Positions 52,805 to 61,845 of a stretch of 64,000 nt of DNA are shown here, in pieces. The translations under genes were made by a program, and so were the position numbers. The notes under the pieces are model-generated. The model searched no databases and was not told the origin of the DNA. It saw only the letters and a program-made list of their open reading frames with translations. The stretch's first letter is position 1; each line of letters opens with the position of its first letter. Source of the DNA: Vallitalea longa (GTDB lineage: Bacteria; Bacillota; Clostridia; Lachnospirales; Vallitaleaceae); the NCBI RefSeq assembly GCF_027923465.1, contig NZ_BRLB01000006.1, forward strand, positions 1-64,000. Direction: 5' to 3'.

Positions 52805-53971
52805 ATGAATTTCAATTTCGCTAGAGTGCCACAAACTATTTTTAATGCTAAAAGTATATATACTATAGATAAACTTAAATTAGTTGAAGATGCAGACAAT
52901 ATATTACTTGTAATAGGGGCTAATTCATTTAGAAAGACTAAACAATATCATGACATACTAGATAAATTTAAAAAATGTAATATATATGAGACTAGAGTTA
53001 CAGGTGAACCCTCTCCTGAAGTAATAGATAACGAAGTAGGTAAATACAGACAATCCAATATACAACTAGTTATCGCTATAGGCGGTGGAAGTGTAATGGA
53101 CACAGGTAAGGCTATATCGGCAATGCTACCTCAAGAAGAATCTGTAATGGCATATTTGGAGGGAGTAGGAGAAGGTAAGATTCATAATGGACATAAGATT
53201 CCTCTAATAGCTATTCCCACAACTTCAGGAACAGGAAGTGAAACCACTAAAAATGCTGTCCTTAGCTCAGTGAGTAAAGATGGATTCAAAAAATCAATTA
53301 GACATGATAATTTTGTACCGGATGTAGTTATAATTGATCCAGAATTAATGGTTTGTTGTCCTGCTCATATAACAGCAGCTAGCGGAATGGATACTTTAAC
53401 TCAATTGATAGGTTCTTATTTATCAACCAAAGCATTTCCTATGACAGATGCATTAGCTGTTTCTGGAATTGAATATTTTGCTAAATCTTTTATGGATGTT
53501 TGCTCAGATGAATACGACTCTGTGGAAAAAAGAGGCGATATGGCCTATGCATCTTATGTCTCAGGTATTACATTGGCAAATGCAGGGTTAGGTATTGTCC
53601 ATGGTTTTGCTTCTAGTGTCGGAGGATATGTAGACATACCTCATGGAGTATTATGTGGAACTTTACTTCCAGAAGCTGTAAAACTTAATATTGAACTACT
53701 TAGTAAACAGAATGGTAATCAATACCTAAAAAAATATGCTAAAGTAGGTGCCATAATTACTGGATGTGATGAGAAGGATATAGAAACTTCTTGTAAGGGA
53801 TTAATTGATATTTTAGAATATTGGATAAGTGAACTGAAGATTCCAAGACTTAATAAGTTCGGATTGAAAGAAAATGATTTAGATGTCATTGTTAAAAAGA
53901 CTAGCTATAAAAACAATCCTATAATGCTTAGTAATGAGCAAATGAAAAATATACTTCAGTCTCGGTTATAG
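52805..53971 (+). CDS. Iron-containing alcohol dehydrogenase
   Basis: A 388-residue group III (Fe-ADH) dehydrogenase. NAD loop IAIGGGSVMDTGKAIS; PTTSGTGSETT; metal site with Asp and His in SGMDTLTQLIGSY, GIVHGFASSVGGYVDIPHGV (two His). The usual His in the first metal block (DALTHxxE) is Gln here (DTLTQLI), so metal use may differ. Likely oxidises or reduces a small alcohol or aldehyde with NAD(P)H. The RBS is weak (GAGGACTGAG). The flavodoxin gene follows at 22 nt, so they may form an operon. Confidence 0.87.
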   Translation: MNFNFARVPQTIFNAKSIYTIDKLKLVEDADNILLVIGANSFRKTKQYHDILDKFKKCNIYETRVTGEPSPEVIDNEVGKYRQSNIQLVIAIGGGSVMDTGKAISAMLPQEESVMAYLEGVGEGKIHNGHKIPLIAIPTTSGTGSETTKNAVLSSVSKDGFKKSIRHDNFVPDVVIIDPELMVCCPAHITAASGMDTLTQLIGSYLSTKAFPMTDALAVSGIEYFAKSFMDVCSDEYDSVEKRGDMAYASYVSGITLANAGLGIVHGFASSVGGYVDIPHGVLCGTLLPEAVKLNIELLSKQNGNQYLKKYAKVGAIITGCDEKDIETSCKGLIDILEYWISELKIPRLNKFGLKENDLDVIVKKTSYKNNPIMLSNEQMKNILQSRL

Positions 53972-53993
53972 GAATACGAAAGGTGGTAAAATT

Positions 53994-54476
53994 GTGGAAG
54001 ATGTTAAGAAGTTAGTAGTATTTTATTCGTTAAGTGGAAATACTAGATTTATTGCTGAAGAAATAAAAAGACATGAGAATGCAGATTTATTAGAATTAAA
54101 ACTTGATAAGGAAGTGGGATTCTTAAAATTTGTGCGCTTAATAGGTAGAGCTATGAGTAGGAAAAAACCAGAATTGAAATCATATAACCTTGATATTAAT
54201 AACTATGGTTTTATTTATATTGGTACACCGATATGGGCTAGTCATAATGCACCTGCGATAAATACTTTTTTAACGACAAATACTATAGAAAACAAAAAAA
54301 TAGCTTTATTTTGTTGCCATGCTGGTAGAGGCAATGGAAGAGCTTTTAAAAACATTAAAGCAAAACTGCAAGGAAATGAATTCGTTGGAGAATTAGAAAT
54401 CACTAATCCAATAAAAAGAGGCAAAGATAAATCAATTAAAAAATTATTTGATTGGCTTGATAAGATAAATGAATGA
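53994..54476 (+). CDS. Flavodoxin family protein, copy 1
   Basis: A 160-residue flavodoxin-fold protein from a GTG start, with AGGTGG 7 nt upstream. FMN phosphate loop YSLSGNTRF; aromatic loop IGTPIWASHNAPA; third loop CCHAGRGNGRAFKNIKAKL. Serves as a low-potential electron carrier or NADPH:flavin protein. It has a close paralogue directly downstream, pointing to a recent tandem duplication. The source and acceptor of electrons are unknown. Confidence 0.87.
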   Translation: MEDVKKLVVFYSLSGNTRFIAEEIKRHENADLLELKLDKEVGFLKFVRLIGRAMSRKKPELKSYNLDINNYGFIYIGTPIWASHNAPAINTFLTTNTIENKKIALFCCHAGRGNGRAFKNIKAKLQGNEFVGELEITNPIKRGKDKSIKKLFDWLDKINE

Positions 54477-54617
54477 TATGCATTTATTGTGGCCAATGAT
54501 AGATACCTGTTTTTTGCTATGGGAATTTGTAAGAATTGAAGCTTAGGTTTTGTTTTATTGACAAGTATTTTTTTGATATATATGTTAATAATAGAAAAAA
54601 GAGAGGTGGATATATTA

Positions 54618-55127
54618 ATGGATAATGATAAAAAATTAGTAGTGTTTTATTCTTTACAAGGAAACACCAGATTTATTGCCGAGGAAATAAAAAAAAATAT
54701 TGGTTGTGATTTATTGGAAATCAAACTGAAAAAAAATATAAAATCTAAAGGTTTCATGAAATATTTAATTGGGGGAATTCAAGCTATAACTAATAAAAAA
54801 CCTGAGTTGCTACCATATGAAATTAATCTAGATGATTACAAAACAATAATTATTGGTACACCTATATGGGCAGGACATTTTTCACCAGCTATCAATTCCT
54901 TTTTATCAGAAAATGAAATAAGGAATAAAAATATTGCCGCATACTGTTGCTTTGCAGGTAGTGGTAGTGGCAAAGCATTCAAAATACTAAAGGAAATATT
55001 GCAAGATGATAATACATTTATTGGAGAACTGGAAATTCAAGATCCATTAAAAACTGATAAAGATGGAGTTTCTCTAAAAGTTAATAAGTGGTTGGATAAG
55101 ATTATGAACAAATCGGTTAGTGCATAA
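54618..55127 (+). CDS. Flavodoxin family protein, copy 2
   Basis: A 169-residue paralogue of the preceding gene: YSLQGNTRFIAEEI, IGTPIWAGHFSPAINSFLSE and CCFAGSGSGKAFKILKEIL line up with copy 1. GAGGTGG 7 nt upstream fixes the ATG at 54618; the longer frame to 54558 lacks an RBS. Its own TTGACA-like promoter may lie near 54558. Its last 54 nt overlap the 3' end of the convergent SRAP gene. Confidence 0.87.
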   Translation: MDNDKKLVVFYSLQGNTRFIAEEIKKNIGCDLLEIKLKKNIKSKGFMKYLIGGIQAITNKKPELLPYEINLDDYKTIIIGTPIWAGHFSPAINSFLSENEIRNKNIAAYCCFAGSGSGKAFKILKEILQDDNTFIGELEIQDPLKTDKDGVSLKVNKWLDKIMNKSVSA

Positions 55128-55790
55128 TGGATTATCATTTTTAGGTGAGTTTACTAAACTGGATACTTCTATTGCTTGCATCTCATCAGTTTTATATGGT
55201 TGCAATAAAGATTTTAAATAAATTGAATCTTTGATCTGAGGATTTAACCAGTTTTTCTCATCTTTTTTATTAAGGATTACAGGCATCCTATTGTGTATGG
55301 AAGATATTAATTCATTAGGAGATGTTGTTAAAATTGTACATGTACTTATTTTTTCTTTTTTTTCAGTATAATATATGTTGTATAGTCTAGCCATACAAAA
55401 AAGATTCTTGTTTTTTAGAGTAATGAACATGGGTTTTTTATTGGTTCCATCTTTCTTCCATTCGTAAAATCCATTAGATAATATTAAACATCTTCTACTT
55501 ATAAAAGATTTTCTATACGCAGGTCTATTATCTATTGTTTCACTTCGGGCATTAATCATTTTATAATTGAATTTCACGTCTTTTGACCATGAAGGAATGA
55601 ATCCCCATTTTAAATAGCCTATTCTTTCATTAATACCATTACTTATAACAGAAAGGACTTGTTGACTTGGAGCAATGTTATACCGTGGTATATAGTCAAG
55701 TTGGGACTTAATATTTTCAATATCGAATCTACCCTTTAGAATATCAACAAGCATATTATAATCTAAAGTTAAAACAAAACGACCACACAT
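55074..55790 (-). CDS. SOS response-associated peptidase (SRAP/YedK, HMCES-like)
   Basis: A 238-residue SRAP protein that crosslinks through Cys2 to abasic sites in single-stranded DNA and shields them. The start MCGRFVLT exposes the catalytic Cys2 after Met removal, which fixes the ATG at 55790 (RBS AAGGAT); the longer frame to 55829 would destroy it. Conserved: PRYNIAPSQQVLSV (Asn active site), LKWGFIPSW, NARSETI, RRCLILSNGFYEWKK (Glu) and IHNRMPVIL (His). The C-terminal ~17 residues overlap the flavodoxin gene antisense. Confidence 0.92.
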   Translation of the reverse strand: MCGRFVLTLDYNMLVDILKGRFDIENIKSQLDYIPRYNIAPSQQVLSVISNGINERIGYLKWGFIPSWSKDVKFNYKMINARSETIDNRPAYRKSFISRRCLILSNGFYEWKKDGTNKKPMFITLKNKNLFCMARLYNIYYTEKKEKISTCTILTTSPNELISSIHNRMPVILNKKDEKNWLNPQIKDSIYLKSLLQPYKTDEMQAIEVSSLVNSPKNDNPLCTNRFVHNLIQPLINF

Positions 55791-56110
55791 AATAATCCTT
55801 CTTTCAATATAAAATAAATTTATTTTCATTATATTATATCAAATAAAATGACTTCTAAACAAGGAGTTTAAAGAAATTGATATAAAATATAATCTATACT
55901 AAGAATAGTATCTATCCTTAAAGGGGGAAAATATAATAATAATAAACTATTAAACTTGTGTGTTATATAATAATATTTCTAGTAATATTGATTGAATCTA
56001 TCAAATGTGGATATAATAAACTGATAAAATACTTATATTATTGATTCTACTTATATAATTAAATTTCATATTGAAATTAGAATCATATAACAGTTAGCGG
56101 GTGGATGAAA

Positions 56111-57817
56111 ATGAATAAAAGTGAAGTAATTAAAATCCTTAACGAGATAGGATTATTATTAGAAATAAAAGGTGAAAATTTTTTCAAATCCAAAGCATAT
56201 TATGATGCTGCAAAAAAACTAGAAGTAATACAAGATGATATAGATACATTAGTACAAGAAAATAGATTATCAAGTATAAAAGGTTTTGGAAAAGCACTTA
56301 CAAGTAAAATTACAGAACTTGTTACTACAGGTGAACTGCAATATTATAATAGATTAAAAGAATCAATTCCACAAGGACTAATAAAAATGTTACGTATACC
56401 TGGATTGGGTCCCAAGAAAATTATGACTATTTATAAGAATTTCGGTATAAGTACTATGGAAGAGTTAAGAGAAGCTTGTGAGAAAGATAGATTACTTGAT
56501 TTACCAAGATTCAGTAAAAAAACTCAAGATAAGATTCTAGAAGGAATAGAGAATTATAATAAATATTCAGAACAATTTCATTATCCTATTGGTGAAGTAT
56601 TAGCACAAGAATTATTAGATCAATTAAGAGAAAGTAGTTTAGTTCTAAGATGTGAAATTGCTGGAAGTCTTAGAAGAAAAAAAGAAATATTGAAAGATAT
56701 AGATTTATTAGCAAGTAGTAATAAACCTAATGAAGTAATGGATTTATTTACTTCACATCATTATGTAAAAGAAATAGTTAACAAGGGAGAAACAAAATCA
56801 AGTGTGGTACTTCAAAATGGTATGAATGCAGATATAAGAGTCGTTAAAGATAGTCAATTTCCTTATGCACTTCATCATTTTACTGGGAGTAAAGAACATA
56901 ATACAGCTCTTAGACATTTAGCCAAAAAGCAGGGAATCAAAATTAATGAATATGGTATGTTTAAAGATGATGAGTTGATTATATGCCATAACGAGGAAGA
57001 TATTTTTAACGTATTTGATATGCAATATATTGAACCTGAATTAAGAGAGAACTATGGAGAATTACAGGCTGCAAAAAAACATATATTACCATGTCTAGTT
57101 ACTGAAAATGAGTTGAAAGGTGTTTTTCATGTTCATACTGATTATAGTGATGGAAATGCATCCATTGAACAATTAGTTAGGGAATGTATTAATAGGGGAT
57201 ATGATTATTTGGGTATAACTGATCATAGTAGAACAGCTATTTATGCAGGAGGGATGACAGTAGATGATGTTAGGAGGCAACATGAAGAAATAGATAAACT
57301 CAATGAAAAATATAAAGATTTTCTTATTTTGAAAGGTATTGAATCAGATATTCTTCCAGATGGTAGTCTTGATTATGATGAAGGGATATTGAGTACTTTT
57401 GATTTCATAATAGGTTCTGTTCATAGTGTATTTAAAATGGATGAGAATAAGATGACGGCAAGGATATTAAAAGCAATATCCAATCCATATATGAATATAT
57501 TAGGGCATCCAACAGGAAGATTACTCTTAAGTAGGAAAGGGTATAAGATTAATATGGAAGAAATAATAAAGGCATCAATTGAAAGTGATGTTTACATTGA
57601 AATTAATGCTAACCCCTATAGATTGGATCTGGATTGGAGGTATATGAAAAAGGCAAAAGATAGGGGTGGTAGATTTGTAATATCCCCTGATGCGCATAGC
57701 GTTAAAGAATTTGATTATATGAGATATGGCATTAATGTTGCCCGTAAAGGGTGGTTAGAGAAAAAGGATATAATAAATACTTTAACAGTAAACGAAATTG
57801 TTAAATGTTTTAACTAA
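56111..57817 (+). CDS. polX: DNA polymerase/3'-5' exonuclease PolX
   Basis: A family X repair polymerase of about 568 residues. N-terminal helix-hairpin-helix region (RIPGLGPKKIMTIYKNFG), nucleotidyltransferase active site EIAGSLRRKKEILKDIDLL, gap-binding FTGSKEHNTALRH, and a C-terminal PHP phosphoesterase domain with VHTDYSDGNAS, GITDHS and FVISPDAHS metal sites giving 3'-5' exonuclease activity. It acts in base-excision repair. The ATG at 56111 is better spaced from GGGTGG than the one at 56105. In many Firmicutes PolX precedes mutS2; here a rubrerythrin-like gene follows. Confidence 0.94.
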   Translation: MNKSEVIKILNEIGLLLEIKGENFFKSKAYYDAAKKLEVIQDDIDTLVQENRLSSIKGFGKALTSKITELVTTGELQYYNRLKESIPQGLIKMLRIPGLGPKKIMTIYKNFGISTMEELREACEKDRLLDLPRFSKKTQDKILEGIENYNKYSEQFHYPIGEVLAQELLDQLRESSLVLRCEIAGSLRRKKEILKDIDLLASSNKPNEVMDLFTSHHYVKEIVNKGETKSSVVLQNGMNADIRVVKDSQFPYALHHFTGSKEHNTALRHLAKKQGIKINEYGMFKDDELIICHNEEDIFNVFDMQYIEPELRENYGELQAAKKHILPCLVTENELKGVFHVHTDYSDGNASIEQLVRECINRGYDYLGITDHSRTAIYAGGMTVDDVRRQHEEIDKLNEKYKDFLILKGIESDILPDGSLDYDEGILSTFDFIIGSVHSVFKMDENKMTARILKAISNPYMNILGHPTGRLLLSRKGYKINMEEIIKASIESDVYIEINANPYRLDLDWRYMKKAKDRGGRFVISPDAHSVKEFDYMRYGINVARKGWLEKKDIINTLTVNEIVKCFN

Positions 57818-57966
57818 TATTTGTAATATATTTTTAACCTTATCAGGTAATTCTTTTAATAACTTGTCTCTGCTGAACATTGAAGTTGAGTTAATTATAA
57901 CTGTAACATTGTATTAATAAAATAAAGTATGTTATAATATATACAAGACATTAGGAGATGATTTAC

Positions 57967-58527
57967 ATGAAGAAAATGAGATGTTTAATATGTGGAATGA
58001 TTATAAATGAGAAAAATTATGATAGAAATAGTTCATCATTTATAGATAAAAATACGGATAATAAAATAATAAGATGTCCATTTTGTGGAGTTACTGAAGA
58101 ATACCTCAGTGATGATGAAAGTTATATAGATCTTGATAAAAGAGATTTGGATGATAAAACTAGAAAAATACTAGATATAGGTATGAAACTTGAAATGTTC
58201 AACAGTGAATTCTATGCAGAAGCAAGTAAACAAACCAATAATATGGAATTGAAGAAAATGTTTCAGGACTTGAGTAATGTTGAAATGATGCATGCGAGAG
58301 TTCATAAGAATTTTGGTGGGTTTGAACAATTACCGATACTTAGAAAAATGGATTACACTAAACATAATACAGATGAATTGTTATTTATAGAAGCAAATAA
58401 AAGAGAAAAACATGCTGTTGAATTTTATGAACGTTATTATAATCAGGTCCCTGAAGCTTATAAAAATATATTTAGAGCTCTAGCAGATGTTGAAAAAGAA
58501 CATATAACCATAACACAAGGTGATTAA
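57967..58527 (+). CDS. Rubrerythrin-like ferritin-family protein with N-terminal zinc-ribbon
   Basis: A 186-residue protein. Residues 1-45 hold two CxxC knuckles (CLIC at 6-9, CPFC at 37-40), probably a rubredoxin-like or zinc site. Residues 70-185 form a ferritin-like helical bundle with carboxylate/His ligands (EFYAEA, EMMHARVH, REKHAVEFYE, DVEKEH), as in rubrerythrins that reduce peroxide. AGGAG gives proper spacing for the ATG at 57967, not 57958. The next gene follows at 22 nt. Confidence 0.83.
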   Translation: MKKMRCLICGMIINEKNYDRNSSSFIDKNTDNKIIRCPFCGVTEEYLSDDESYIDLDKRDLDDKTRKILDIGMKLEMFNSEFYAEASKQTNNMELKKMFQDLSNVEMMHARVHKNFGGFEQLPILRKMDYTKHNTDELLFIEANKREKHAVEFYERYYNQVPEAYKNIFRALADVEKEHITITQGD

Positions 58528-58549
58528 AATACAATGAGGAGGGGTAAAG

Positions 58550-58846
58550 TTGAGCATTGTTCTTTATGTGGTTGGTATAATTGTATTAATTATTTCATTT
58601 ATTACTGGATTTAGAAGTGATCAATTATTATTATTTATTATAAGTGGTTTTCTTTCATCAATAATATTTTTTGCATTAGGTAAAATAATTGATAACCAAG
58701 AAGAAATAAAATATTACATAAAAGTAAATATGGAATCACCCAAGAAAAGCTATCTTTCTAAATCAGATAAGAAGGTATGTAGTAGTTGCCATAATGAATA
58801 TGATGTTCATCAGAAGTCATGTCCATACTGTGGAAATAAGGATTAA
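58550..58846 (+). CDS. Small membrane protein with C-terminal zinc-ribbon
   Basis: A 98-residue protein from a TTG start with GAGGAGGGG upstream. Two membrane helices (about 3-21 and 25-45) precede a cytosolic tail ending in CSSC and CPYC knuckles (VCSSCHNEYDVHQKSCPYCG). The double CxxC resembles the zinc-ribbon of the preceding rubrerythrin-like protein, suggesting a shared metal or redox context. Not assigned to a named family. Confidence 0.7.
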   Translation: MSIVLYVVGIIVLIISFITGFRSDQLLLFIISGFLSSIIFFALGKIIDNQEEIKYYIKVNMESPKKSYLSKSDKKVCSSCHNEYDVHQKSCPYCGNKD

Positions 58847-58959
58847 ATGTAAACTTACAGACTTGTAAGGTTGTACATATATTTGTAAGTCAAATCAATG
58901 TTTTAAGTTACTGGTAATTGATATAATGGGTGTATGTTATTACCAAAGGGGGAATGAAC

Positions 58960-59067
58960 ATGATTAGGAAGTTATTTAAATATGGATTACTATCCTGTTT
59001 GTTATTATTCTTGACATACTTAACTATAAGAATATTAAATAGTGATTGTGTAGATAAGGAAAGTTAA
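58960..59067 (+). CDS. Single-span membrane peptide, 35 aa
   Basis: ATG to TAA encodes MIRKLFKYGLLSCLLLFLTY and a short polar tail ending DCVDKES. AAGGGGG lies 9 nt upstream, a TATAAT hexamer at 58922-58927, and a terminator at 59102-59130, so it looks like a complete gene unit. A basic N-terminus followed by one hydrophobic helix fits a small regulatory membrane protein or a type I toxin-like peptide; neither can be shown. Confidence 0.6.
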   Translation: MIRKLFKYGLLSCLLLFLTYLTIRILNSDCVDKES

Positions 59068-59101
59068 ATTATAGATAAAATTTAATAAGGGTATTAATGA
59101 A

Positions 59102-59130
59102 AAAAAAGTATGTGAGGAGCATACTTTTTT
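59102..59130 (+). terminator. Terminator after the 35-aa gene
   Basis: AAAAAAGTATG (59102-59112) with CATACTTTTTT (59120-59130). Confidence 0.85.
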
Positions 59131-59307
59131 GTTTTATACAATTAAGTATATAACGAAAAAATATATTGACATTCTTATATAAACGGGATATAATAAAATT
59201 TAGATTTAATTTTGATAATCCACATAATAACTCAACTATACTGTATCATATTTCGTTTGTTTTGTCAAGTTATTTTTTACTATAAATTTTTTAGGAGGTA
59301 TATAATT

Positions 59308-59769
59308 ATGAATCTACCAGTTATTATGACAAAAAGTTCAATAAATAAACAAGTTAATAAAATAATGAAATTGAATAAAGAAACTGCTACCTATGGGTTA
59401 AAACTTTCGAGGCAAGAAATTATACAAGTACTTGAAGTCAGAAAGGATTTGCTAAGAGGTTATGGGCGTATTGAGATTGGAACAGATGTTATCGATAAAT
59501 TAATTAAAAGTTTTTATACTTCTGCTTATATACAACAAGATAGTTACTCAACGACTTTAATGGAATTACAAGAAATATTTTATTATATGAAAAATGAAAC
59601 AGAAGATAATCTAAGTGACGATGAAATAATTGAAACTTTGAAAGATTTTTTTGAAAATTATTGTAAGGGTTCTATTGAATTATTGCAAGGAAGAGAAATC
59701 GAATCATTTTCTAGAAATCAACGAATTAGAAATCAAGAGAACGACTTTTTTAAAGGAGAATATTTTTAA
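59308..59769 (+). CDS. DUF6323 family protein
   Basis: A 153-residue soluble, helical protein. SRQEIIQVLEVRKDLLRGYG, RIEIGTDVIDKLIKSFYTSA and MELQEIFYYMKNETEDNLSD follow the pattern I associate with DUF6323. AGGAGG fixes the ATG at 59308. The stop overlaps the start of the DUF6179 gene by 1 nt (TAATG), and the two families travel together in Clostridia, so they probably form a complex. The role is unknown. Confidence 0.8.
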   Translation: MNLPVIMTKSSINKQVNKIMKLNKETATYGLKLSRQEIIQVLEVRKDLLRGYGRIEIGTDVIDKLIKSFYTSAYIQQDSYSTTLMELQEIFYYMKNETEDNLSDDEIIETLKDFFENYCKGSIELLQGREIESFSRNQRIRNQENDFFKGEYF

Positions 59770-61076
59770 TGGATAATGATCTAATAATAAGATATATACA
59801 AAACAATAATATGGAACTATTAAACATATTAAAAAGGTTGATTGAAAAATATACTTTCGGTGAAAGTTCATCAATAAAGGTTGAAGTAGCAGAGAGTCTA
59901 CTTGCGTCTATTAATTACTCTATTGATGCCTATTTTGATAAGTTTTCTGAAAAAGAAGGAGTTATAGTTTTACAGAATCATGGGCTAGAGCAAGTTTATG
60001 ATATTGGGTTAGGTGAAGTAAAAAGATGTTTGGAACAATGTAAAACTTTATATAAAGAAACTATAGACAATAAATTGGATATTGAAGTACAAGCTTACAA
60101 TGATACACTAGAAAATGCAATACCATATTTCCTTAAATATTATAATTGTATATTTTCAGCTCATGAAACAATGTGCTGTATAGATTATCCTCTTGCCATA
60201 GATGATATGAATGTTCAGGGCGCTTATTATATAAAAGAATATCTTGAAAAAATAATTGTTGAAACAGAATTCTGTAGATATTTTTATGAAGAATTGGATG
60301 ATTTATTAAATAATTATGGAATAATAAATAAAATGAATTATAAGGAAGAGTTGTTCAATGTATTTGAACTTGTCATTAATAATTATGTTTTTTCTATTAT
60401 TGCTAATAAAGGGATAATAACCACCAGAATTAATGAAGATGATTATGAAGTAATAGTTGAGAAGTTGTATAACATGAATATTACTGAGTTACAAGAATAT
60501 GTAGATAATATATTTAGAACTATTATCGGTACTTTAAAGATTAATAATGATGATCTTATCAATTATATTGATATGTATAAAAATATCTTTAAAGAAAGGC
60601 TCATTTCAAATATCAACCATAGTAGTCTAAAATATATGATTGTAACAAATGATGTACAATCCATAGAAAAAATCAATCTACTGGATGTAAACAATAAAAT
60701 GGACGATGACGTATTCAGAGAGTTGGTTGAGAATATAAAACATTGTCCTAGTGTAAAAGATATAACTAGTCTGATTAAAGCTAATGTAAGTTCATTGATC
60801 GATTTCGTAGATATATTAAAATCTGATTGTCTTTTCGAAAAAGAAAATTACTATACAGTTTTTGATATATTAGGTAATCTAGAATTAGCTATCTTAGGGA
60901 AAATGGTATATAAAGAACAGTTGATGTATAAGGATGATATAGATATTTTATCTTATCAATTAAGTGATGATAGTGAAGAGTGGCAAATATACTATAGAGA
61001 ATATATATATAATTTAGATAAGAGCAGAATCATAGATGTTGAATGGTTGATAAGAAATTACAATATAATCATATAG
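59769..61076 (+). CDS. DUF6179 family protein
   Basis: A 435-residue acidic, all-helical protein, translationally coupled to the DUF6323 gene with RBS AAAGGAG. Features: LLNILKRLIEKYTFGESSSI at the start, a long central helical region with INYSIDAYFD and LDDLLNNYGII, and EWQIYYREYIYNLDKSR at the end. No catalytic motif, signal or membrane segment. Family assignment is by resemblance and by the DUF6323 partner. The function is unknown; a sporulation-linked role has no support here. Confidence 0.78.
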   Translation: MDNDLIIRYIQNNNMELLNILKRLIEKYTFGESSSIKVEVAESLLASINYSIDAYFDKFSEKEGVIVLQNHGLEQVYDIGLGEVKRCLEQCKTLYKETIDNKLDIEVQAYNDTLENAIPYFLKYYNCIFSAHETMCCIDYPLAIDDMNVQGAYYIKEYLEKIIVETEFCRYFYEELDDLLNNYGIINKMNYKEELFNVFELVINNYVFSIIANKGIITTRINEDDYEVIVEKLYNMNITELQEYVDNIFRTIIGTLKINNDDLINYIDMYKNIFKERLISNINHSSLKYMIVTNDVQSIEKINLLDVNNKMDDDVFRELVENIKHCPSVKDITSLIKANVSSLIDFVDILKSDCLFEKENYYTVFDILGNLELAILGKMVYKEQLMYKDDIDILSYQLSDDSEEWQIYYREYIYNLDKSRIIDVEWLIRNYNIII

Positions 61077-61235
61077 AAATCAAACAATATAAGCATAATA
61101 ATATGTTATTAGATACAAACAAAAAAATATTAAAGAAAGAGTTATCGAAAGGGTCAAAAGAATAACTTGAGTATGGAGAAAAGTAAAAAGCAATTGCAAA
61201 ACGAGTCACAATCATGCAAGTGAAAAATAAAAAAC

Positions 61236-61264
61236 TTGCATTATTTTGATTATTATGTTATCAT
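61236..61264 (+). promoter_or_regulatory. Promoter of the DUF2294 gene
   Basis: TTGCAT (61236-61241), 17-nt spacer, TATCAT (61259-61264). Transcription would start near 61271, at the first base of the folded leader. Confidence 0.6.
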
Positions 61265-61270
61265 CTTAAG

Positions 61271-61345
61271 GGAAAACGCAAATGGAAGGGTTAGAGATGG
61301 ATTAACCAGCTTGAACCAAGCCGATAGCGTGGAATTTGATGGGAG
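61271..61345 (+). ncRNA. Compact three-stem leader RNA, candidate riboswitch
   Basis: Outer stem ACGC (61276-61279) with GCGT (61327-61330) encloses GGTTA (61289-61293)/TAACC (61303-61307) and GCTTG (61309-61313)/CAAGC (61317-61321). The structure starts at the predicted transcription start and ends 11 nt before the RBS (GGGAG, 61341-61345). G+C is far above the surrounding spacer. It does not match a riboswitch class I can name. Confidence 0.5.
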
Positions 61346-61352
61346 ATTATTT

Positions 61353-61718
61353 ATGACAAAGGGACAGAAGGAAGCTAAAATTTGTGAAGTAATTACTCGA
61401 TTTGAAGCTGAATATATGGGAAGAGGCCCTAAAAGAATTAATGCAAAAATAATGGATGATGTTATTTTTGTAAGGCAATGGGGATTTTTGACATTAGCTG
61501 AGGAATCACTTGCAGAGACTAATGATGGAACAGAACTCATTAAGAAGGTTCGTTCACGTCTTTTTGAAAAGGTTAATACTAGATTTAGGAATTCTATAAA
61601 TGAAGTGATTGACTCAAACATTATTAGTATTCACTCAGATGTAAGTACAATAACAGGAGAGAAGATTATTGTTGTGACATTTGATGAAAATATTGAAGAA
61701 AAGTTTTTTGGTAATTAA
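61353..61718 (+). CDS. DUF2294 domain-containing protein
   Basis: A 121-residue protein: TKGQKEAKICEVITRFEAEY, MGRGPKRINAKIMDDVIFVR, LIKKVRSRLFEKVNTRFR and IISIHSDVSTITGEKIIVVT are the family's conserved blocks. GGGAG 7 nt upstream fixes the ATG at 61353; the longer frame from 61236 reads through the leader RNA and is spurious. The function is unknown. In my recollection DUF2294 genes often lie near molybdo/tungsto-enzyme or formate genes; here an OFA-type transporter is the nearest hint. Confidence 0.85.
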   Translation: MTKGQKEAKICEVITRFEAEYMGRGPKRINAKIMDDVIFVRQWGFLTLAEESLAETNDGTELIKKVRSRLFEKVNTRFRNSINEVIDSNIISIHSDVSTITGEKIIVVTFDENIEEKFFGN

Positions 61719-61774
61719 AAAACAGAATATAGATCATTGGAAGACAATTAAATGGTTTTTAACCAGTTAAAAGT

Positions 61775-61820
61775 AAGCCAATATTCACTATTATAATTAG
61801 TGGATATTGGCTTGCTTTTT
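61775..61820 (+). terminator. Terminator after the DUF2294 gene
   Basis: AAGCCAATATTCACTA (61775-61790) pairs with TAGTGGATATTGGCTT (61798-61813), one T-G pair, then GCTTTTTT. Confidence 0.88.
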
Positions 61821-61845
61821 TATTTTATAGGAAATATATGACTGA

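Noticed and set aside
61265-61340. Cyclic-di-GMP-I riboswitch, suggested by the string ACGCAAA
   Set aside because: The GNRA hairpin before it and the receptor sequence after it are missing; only the 7-mer matches.
61236-61352. N-terminal extension of the DUF2294 protein
   Set aside because: The extension reads through the promoter -10 region and the folded leader, and has no RBS; the family starts at MTKGQ.
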